From Shinisaurus crocodilurus (lineage: Eukaryota; Chordata; Lepidosauria; Squamata; Shinisauridae), in the NCBI GenBank assembly GCA_021292165.1, contig CM037876.1, forward strand, positions 108,648,324-108,712,323: a stretch of 64,000 nucleotides of DNA, read 5' to 3'. Made by a program: the position numbers and the translations under genes. The first letter of the stretch is position 1. Every line of letters starts with the position of its first letter. The notes beneath the pieces were generated by a model, which worked only from the letters and a program-made list of their open reading frames with translations, made no database searches and was not told the DNA's origin. This document shows, piece after piece, positions 56,961 to 64,000 of this stretch.

Positions 56961-57655
56961 CTTTCAAGAAAATGATTGAAATTAACTACATATGCGTACA
57001 ACAAAAAAGTGAGAAATACATGACGTGTCTTGCTTCAAATCAACCATCTAAAAGCTATTTTTCATCAGAAAGCTTACCCATGCCTATGGTCTAAATCAGT
57101 TATTTCTAGAACAGAAGTTTAACAACAAACAAACCTGCAACTAACTGACACCAGTATTCCAGCAAACCAGAGCTACTGGAAATCTTAAGAAGTTACAGCC
57201 CACATATCCTGTAGTGATGCATACAAATGTCCTCCCTTTAGTAGTTCAATGGGTGGCTGGTGAGGAAGTGCAATTATGCAGCCAATATACACATTGCAGT
57301 ACATCTGAGTGCTACCGGCAGGGTAATGCTTACCTACTACTGTTATCCTAAATTATTTGGGAGCGGATTGACCCCAACAATTTAACATGTTCATAAATCT
57401 AGGGCCCAGGCTGGCTTACCAGAACCATTTTGAGCAGGCCAGCAAGAACCTCAGATGCCAGGTGAGGACAGGAGGCACTGGGTTCAGTTCTGCACCCCCT
57501 CCAAATAAGCCCATAGCGTGGCTGAGCAAGCACTGTTTCACCAGCCACATTGAGCACTGTGACACAAACAGGGCAATTGCTATAATGCTTGGATAACTCT
57601 TTAAAGAGGTGAGTGCGGATAAGCCCTCAATAACAAGCAGCAGCAAGATTCTCAT
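56961..57655. other. Intron sequence, no feature recognised
   Basis: HTT intron; no gene or repeat that I can support. Confidence 0.4.
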
Positions 57656-57659
57656 TCAG

Positions 57660-60400
57660 TCAGGAATCACAGTCAGAAATGGGTTAACTCCTGCGCTCCT
57701 ATGTCAGAAAGGAGGACTTTCTCAGTAGTAGGAGCCATGAAGTAAGTCATCCCAGTAAGGCCTGCAGTAAGCAAAGCACTGTTGAGGTGGGGCCACATCC
57801 TCCCCTACAGCAGGAGAAAGAGGGCAGACACCAGGAGACATGAAGAGTGATTGGTGGACTGAGATGGGTGTGTAGAGAGGTATGCTTGTTGCCTCCCTCT
57901 AGGGAGAAAACCTAGAGAAAGCAATCTTGGAGTACTTGCTTCTGCAGGTGAGCAAAAGGCATGACTGCTATGGTAGAGGCCCAGGAATCTCTCAGCCCAC
58001 TGAGCTCGCATAGCAGGTAAGCAGCAGATATGATGTGCCCGTCTGGCTAGAGTGCCTGCCCTGTCTGATGGCAGATACGCCAGTCCCTTGACTGAATCTA
58101 GGCAAGCTCCAATGAGCTATATGTGGCAGGAAAGACAGCAAGATTTCCCTGTATACTCCTGGAGACCAAGATGCCCTCAGCAAGTTGAGTGTAGTGCACA
58201 AATTGTGCTCCAGTACATGATGAGACGAGGGCACCACAAGCCACTCATCTATGTACAGGAATATAGTCACCTCTAAGAACCTGAGATGCACAGCAGCCAC
58301 AGCCATACATTCAGTAAAGACACTTGGGCCGGTGGTGAGGATGAAACACAGAACTTTGAATTGAGACATGCAATGGCCTAGTGCAAACTGAAGGAAATTA
58401 TGGTAAGTAGGTCAGACAGAAATGTGAAAGTATGTGGAGAAGATTGGAAGTCCATTTTAATTTTGTTTATTGTTTGTTGTATACGTGTCTCTGTGTTGTG
58501 TTTTTTTTAATGATTAATAATAAAATTATTCTGGGGGGAAAAAGAAATGTGAAAGTATGTGTCTCTGAGATGCATAACACTGAATCAATTATCTTGCCAG
58601 ATGAGAGAGAAAACAGAGGTAAGTGCTGTCATGTAAAACTTCTTTGGTTGAATAACCACATACATTCCACTGACATGGTGTATGGGTTGCAAACTGTTAC
58701 CCCACTTGGACACTGTGAAATACCAGGGGGAAAATACCACATGTACTTGTGATGAGGGACAATAGGCTCTAGAGTGCCTGTGGCCAGAAGTGTTCAAATC
58801 TCCTCCTGAAGTACCAGAGATGGATGTTTGGAAAGAAATACCCCAATGGGGGGGGGGGGGGGAGAGAGAGACGAGAGGTGACTTCTATGGCATAGGCCAG
58901 CCATACAATGGTAAGTACCCAGGAGTCCATGGTGATGTTTTCTCAAGTGTGAAGGGACAAAGCCTATCACCAAAAGGTGTGTTATCATAAACAGGCAGGT
59001 AGATGCAATTGGTCAGTAAGTCAAAGGCACTGCTTAGATAGGTCAGACTGCTTGCATCCAAACGATGACCAACATTTTGTGCACTGGAAAGAGCACATAG
59101 GTGGAAGAGATGCCTGCATAGAAGGCCAGCATGACTGAGGGAATTGGATAACTGAAGTCAGGATGTAGCACATTGAGTCCCATTCTGTGCGCCTAGATCT
59201 TCATTTTCTGGACATGATCCAACATATATTGGTATTGGAACTAAAGAGTTCTTCTCCAGCAGAAGGTAGGTTTTCAGTCTTTGAAATCCTTGAGAAACTT
59301 GAAATCCAGGATGGCCGTCCAGCCTCCATTCTTCTTGGGCACTGTGAAGAATACTGGAAAAAAGCTCACGTACCTGTCTTGCAATGGTACATTACCATCA
59401 TTTCCACCTCCACTAGGTGACTGATGGTGTCCAGTGTACTCAGATACTTCTCTCCTAAGTTCGAAGTACATGGATGGAGAGCTCCACAAAGTAGCCCTTG
59501 CTCACTGTTTCTCTCACTCATCAAATTATGGAGGTTTGATTTCATAGAAGAGGAACATTTTGCAATCCCTTCCTTCTCAAAACTGGTAGCAGCTGACTTA
59601 CTTTGGCTATCCACAGGCTTGCCGGTGGCCCTTGGTACTTAGTAACTGAGGTTCCTATTTGTAGCCCCTTGTCTGCACCGTGAGGTTATCTAGAAACAGG
59701 AGTGGGAGCAAAAGGAATGCACACACTGTTTTTGCAATTATGTTCCTCCAGATGGCATCTCTTTCTTTTAGTCTCTACCACTATGTCCTTCCATAAGTCA
59801 CTGAACTTTGAGAAAGGAACATGTGGGTAGGTTATATTCTGATGTGGCATTTACAGCCCAGTTCTTGAACCAAAGGTTGCATCTGGTCATGATAGCTGAA
59901 GCCATGGTATTAGTGGAATCTAGGCTAGTTGTTAGCTATAGAGGAATTCAGTTTGGCTAGTATGTGGGTGCCTTCTCCAAGGTGCTTATGCTCAGAAGGA
60001 ATCTCCTCCAGGAGTTTGCATGTCCACCGTATGTAGCTCTGAGTGGTTCCTGCAGGCTGGACCTCTCTCCTACTAGGATAATAGGAGGATGTTTCCTCAG
60101 CAGGTAGCTAGAGCCAACTGAACTCTTATGTAGGCTGACAAGACTTACAGTGTGGTCAGCTCCACCCCTCCTAAAAGAGCTGATTGGATTGTTAAAGGGC
60201 TCTTGCCTGATTTTGTAGCCTGAGACTTGTGAGGCTGGGGAGATGGAGGTTCTGCTGGTAACTAATCCTCTGAGCCAGAAGATGATGGCAGGGCTGTATC
60301 CTCTGACTGGGAGGGTCATGAATAAGGTACTGATTCTGACTGTCCTATCCCCAAGGCAGTAGCTGTGCCATGTCGTCGCCAACATCTTCTGGGGAACACT
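57660..60400 (-). pseudogene. Old DIRS-like relic (RT region and possible Gag)
   Basis: On the minus strand 59370-59280 reads FFTVPKKNGGWTAILDF (compare KKKGGGLRPILDF of the intact DIRS). 58369-58200 reads VLCFILTTGPSVFTECMAVA and LYIDEWLVVPSSHHVLE, equivalent to the LPFGLSTTPRVFTK and YLDDWLLVASS blocks, with the catalytic DD changed to DE. 58000-57910 resembles the RLLGHMAS region. Upstream sequence to about 60400 may be Gag. It is much older than the 17567 element and belongs to a different lineage. Confidence 0.7.
58437..58542 (+). mobile_element. Ultra-short L1 3'-end insertion with 19-bp target duplication
   Basis: The 106-bp insert begins GAGAAGATTGGAAGTCCATT and ends GGGGGGAAAA, flanked by AGAAATGTGAAAGTATGTG (58418-58436, 58543-58561). 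It shares its start with the insert at 14746. It lies within the old DIRS relic. Confidence 0.9.
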
Positions 60401-61313
60401 GGAAGGCCCAAGGGCTGACAGTTATTTCCCTTTTAAAAAACTTTACCTCACAGAAAAGTGGTCATCAGCAGAGACACCACAATAGCATTAGCTTTCCAAA
60501 GATCCAGCTGAGCCACCTTGCCCTCTTGAATTTTTTCCCCATTGTCTACGAAGCAAATAAGCCCCCCATTTGGATGGAAAACAGTGTTGCCAATTGGCAT
60601 GCCAGCTGCTGAGGAGGTGCTAGGTCAATCACCCTACAGAAAAAGCCCATCTTTTCCTAGATGGAAAAGCATATTTTTTTAAAAAAATCTCAGTACAATT
60701 TCATACCCCAAAGCAGACCAGAACTGCATCAACACAGATCGTTGTAAGCTTTTAGAACTAATATATTGAAGATTAAAGACAAGACCTCACCCATTCCTGA
60801 CTGCTTTTCCATCACAGGGACAAAAGGGAAGTTCACAGTAAGCCCAATTTCCCCCAATCCAACCAAACAAAAGTACCATATACAAGCCATTAGAAAAACA
60901 GGACCTCTCGGTTTTGTCCTCATTTGGAACAGTGTGTTCAGTTTTGAGCATGACATTTTGATATGCCTTTGTCAATGAAGATGAACTGGAAATGAATGAT
61001 GCTCACTTCCAGGGTCACTAAGTCCAGAAAAAACACCTTGCCCAAGTATTCCTGAATTACTCCACAGTATGGGAGGAGGAATTATGAAACTGCTGTGCAA
61101 AACCACAAATTCGAATATCATAGCCACAAATGTATGATTTTGTCCAAATGCTAATTCAGAACAGAAATCTGTTTAACTGTTTAACAAATTTATCAGACTG
61201 AAGAGAACTATTTGTACAGTTAAAATACAACAATGGTTATGGTAAATCAAAACTTCCTGTGTACACAGCAACAAGATGGATTTTCAAGTGAAATTTTCTT
61301 AACACAGCCTTAC
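60401..61313. other. Intron sequence, possible CR1 trace
   Basis: Near 60915-60960 the plus strand reads LIWNSVFSFEHDIL, reminiscent of a CR1 RT-end motif, but nothing around it supports the call. Confidence 0.3.
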
Positions 61314-61452
61314 TTTATCTGGAATTACGGTTTCTACAGCAGGCTGATTCTCCCCATCCAGTGGGTGTGCAGTAATCAAAGATGATGGGCTAACAGTTTC
61401 TGGAGCTACAGTAAGACGAAACCTATCCAAGAGAGAGTAAAGTCTTTGGTGT
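61314..61452 (-). CDS. HTT: HTT coding exon (first in window, transcript order)
   Basis: This 139-bp exon contributes one base to a preceding split codon, then 46 codons including YSLLDRFRL, AHPLDGENQPAVETV and a final PDK. On the minus strand it follows the acceptor TATTTTCAG and is followed by the donor GTAAGG. The block corresponds to the huntingtin segment after QRHQRL, a linker between HEAT-repeat helices that varies between species. The end phase is 0, matching the next exon at 56960. The upstream intron continues past the right edge of the window. Confidence 0.95.
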
Positions 61453-63115
61453 CTGAAAATAGTAAAACAGAAACACAGTCAGATCACATAGAGTCTAGGA
61501 GAGATTAAAAACATTCTAGCAATATTTTCAGTGGATAAAAGTGAATGATTTCAACACTACAAGAGATAAAGCACACTTGATCAATTAAGTCCAACATTTT
61601 CATGTATGATTTTTAAAGAACAGTACGCATTAAAAGTGGTGATGTATTGATTTTCCACAATCCTAGACTGGGTGTTGAAACCTGCCTCCTTTTGAGAGAC
61701 AAGGAACTGCCTCAGTGTGCCCTGGAGTTCTCTTCAAGGACTAAGTAGAGCCCTATGCAGGTGTTTGCCTGTAACCTGTGTATTACTAAAGTGTGGAAGG
61801 GACATTAGTGAGTATGCACACCTCACCCTCAAATGTTCTTGCACCCTGGCTGTCACACATCTTCATGTACTGAGCATGAAGACAGGGTCTTTGATCTTCG
61901 AAGCTCTGTCAAAGCCCCTAATCAGATCTGTGGCAGCCAGGGATGTGGGGACATTTGGGGTGGGGTGTGCATGTTCACGTATGTACCATCCTCACTTTAA
62001 TTATACCTGGGTTGCAGGCAAGACTGATAAGACTTGGGAGAGAAATTTCCCATTTCCCAATGGACTTTTTAAAAATGAGTTCATTATATAGCCAAAAAGG
62101 TTCACGTCTTAGATTACTTTACACTGGGGTAGGAAATGGTGCACTCCTGAACACCCTTCTTGGCATTCCCAAAGTGCCCTATCCCACCCAGTTTTTTTAA
62201 AATGAACAAATGTTCTTACTGGCAACAAGCATTGCTTCAAAGTGAAGAGAGAGTCTCCAGCTGCTGCCATCTTCATTTCAAAAGAATGCCTCTGGGCTAT
62301 ATGTGGGGTTCAGAGGCATTCTTAGGAAATGAAGGTGGCGAGTGGCTGCAGGCCACTGTTTTCCTCTGCAGTGGGCCCAGCCACCAAGAAAAAGAAGGGC
62401 AAAAGAAAAATAGACCCGTCACTGCTGCTTTGTAATCGGGGGGGGGGGGGGTGGACTGCAGGAGGGCTAGTGGTAAGCCAGCAGGGGAAGACGTATGTGC
62501 GCACATGCAAGCATGCACATATGATGAATACATGGTGTTTGTGTTTCTTTCTGTGCGTGCATGCATGCATGCATGCATGCGTGTGAAAGACAGAGAAAGC
62601 ATGCATATAGGTTGTGAGTCGGGGTGAGAGAGAAAAAGAGATGGAGGGGAGAATGAGTTGGCATGGGGATAAGGAGGGAAAGAGTTTGCCTTATGTGGAA
62701 AAGTTTCTGTTGGTGCAGAAAACTGTGATTGAAAGTCATTGTTTCACGTGTTGGGGCTCAGACCCCACCTCTGCTTTGTACTCATTCTTTTGGGAAGGTA
62801 ACTTGTCCTTTGTGGCTAGCCATGACTCCCATGACCGCCATTTTGTGGTAGTGTCCAGGAAAGTTTCTCAAATTGCTAAATGTGCCCATGGGCCCAAATA
62901 GGTTGAAGATCCTTGTTCTATACATTTAATCTCTTCCAAGTGTAAAAGCAATTTTATTTACTGATCGCATTTATACAGCCTTTTTCTGCAAAGGCATTCA
63001 AGGCAGTTCACATTTTACAACAATAGTTTACAATGTAAGATACATGATGCAAAAAGGAAAAGGAACAGGGAGTGCAGAGGAAAATAAACACATTTGGGTG
63101 CTAACTCTTTCATAT
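61453..63115. other. Intron sequence with simple repeats
   Basis: HTT intron toward the right edge. A G run at 62439-62450 and (GCAT)n at 62558-62581 are clear. 62945-63010 looks like a LINE/SINE tail (TTTATACAGCCTTTTTCTGC). No coding block is seen. Confidence 0.4.
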
Positions 63116-63117
63116 TA

Positions 63118-63371
63118 CAGTGATACCTTGGATTGCAAGTAACTTGGTTTGAGAGCGTTTTGCAAGACAAGCAAATTTTTAAATATTTATTTTTTAAAAA
63201 TTGACTTGATATACAAGCGACGTCTTGCAATACAAGTACTGTAGTACGGCTTACGGTAAATTAAAAATCTCTGTACAAATTTTTTGGGGGAATTTCGTTT
63301 TGATATAAGAGTGTTTTGGATTACAAGCACGTTTCCGGAACGAATTATGCTCTCAATCCAAGGCATGACTG
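63118..63371. mobile_element. Tc1/mariner-like MITE, TA target duplication
   Basis: The termini CAGTGATACCTTGGATTGCA and CTCAATCCAAGGCATGACTG are inverted repeats, flanked by TA (63116-63117, 63372-63373). It is 254 bp and includes the internal AAGCACGTTTCCGGAACGAA. Confidence 0.87.
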
Positions 63372-63663
63372 TACTAAATAATGAAGTCACATAACAAACA
63401 AATGGAATGGTCACTGCACAACACAGTTCTAGGAAGGGAAGACCAAATGGCAGTTGAGTCCAGCTAAACCAATGGTGTGCCTCCCTGTCTCACTTCTCCC
63501 TCTGATGCAGCCAAGAGGAATGGAAGAGGATACAGGCAGTCCTATCTAAGCCGAGGAGCCAAATTTTTCTAGTTCTATAGACTACAAAAAATGTCAGGGG
63601 GGTAGCAACATTACAATGGTTAAGGGAAATTTATATAATAAATTCTACCTTGTCCTTCTAATG

Positions 63664-63796
63664 CAGCCTTCCCCAATGTGGTGCTGTCCAGGTGTTTTGG
63701 ACTTCAGCTCCCATCAGACTGAGTCAGCATAGCCAATGGACAGGAACTTGGTGTTGTCGTCCAAAATATCTGGAGGGCACTAATTGGGGAAGGTTG
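63664..63796. mobile_element. hAT-type palindromic MITE with perfect 8-bp target duplication
   Basis: The 133-bp element runs from CAGCCTTCCCCAATGTGG to TTGGGGAAGGTTG, flanked by TTCTAATG (63656-63663, 63797-63804). Confidence 0.93.
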
Positions 63797-63804
63797 TTCT
63801 AATG

Positions 63805-64000
63805 CATATGGCATTACTCAGTGTGGCTTACTGCAATTACAATCAGAATATAATAATAAAACAACAACAAAATATAGTAGAGGCAGGCAGCACAGAAAAA
63901 CACAAACACATCTCAGCTCAAAACATTATCTGTCTGGCAGGACAAAAGGCTTCTAAACTCTTCACTAACTGGCAGAAGTGGTTCCAGCATGATAGCTTAG
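63805..64000. other. Intron sequence, no feature recognised
   Basis: Short right-edge stretch, still within an HTT intron. AT-rich, nothing recognised. Confidence 0.4.

Overview
The window is vertebrate nuclear DNA, most likely from a squamate reptile (lizard). It is intron-rich, carries CR1, L2 and L1 LINEs, a DIRS retrotransposon, hAT, Tc1/mariner-like and Harbinger-like DNA elements, a decayed endogenous retrovirus, and SINEs of saurian type. There is no bacterial, phage or CRISPR content. The species call is an inference from the repeat spectrum and from the divergence of the one host gene.

The only host gene I can support is huntingtin (HTT), on the minus strand. Ten consecutive coding exons were placed by translation and splice signals, in transcript order: 61452-61314, 56960-56838, 48529-48319, 43938-43793, 43247-43070, 42604-42515, 39792-39605, 10217-10091, 3476-3376 and 991-837. 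They total 1,458 bp, have GT..AG borders, and their phases join without a stop or frameshift. They encode part of the C-terminal HEAT-repeat region; earlier exons lie beyond the right edge and later ones beyond the left edge. Intron sizes range from about 0.46 kb to 29.4 kb.

The rest is mobile-element sediment inside HTT introns. The 29.4-kb intron (10218-39604) holds an L2 LINE, a retrovirus-like provirus (about 13727-25640) split by a nested 6-kb DIRS element (17567-23592), a Tc1/mariner-like MITE, solo LTRs, a GC-rich hAT element with a perfect 8-bp target duplication (31621-32337), and an old CR1 that took three later insertions (33545-37800). The DIRS element is the best-preserved autonomous transposon. 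It has inverted terminal repeats, an internal complementary region matching the circle junction, and Gag, RT/RNase H/methyltransferase-like and tyrosine recombinase reading frames, all now broken.

Other introns hold six full or partial copies of a 5S-rRNA-derived SINE with a CR1-like tail, tRNA-derived SINEs, palindromic hAT and Harbinger-like MITEs, a CR1 that joins ORF1 esterase directly to ORF2 endonuclease, 5'-truncated L1 copies with clear target-site duplications, and older DIRS-like relics.

No new gene system is evident. The parts most worth a second look are the DIRS junction structure, the 5S SINE family, the GC-rich hAT element, several rearrangements frozen inside repeats, and two splice-acceptor peculiarities in HTT.
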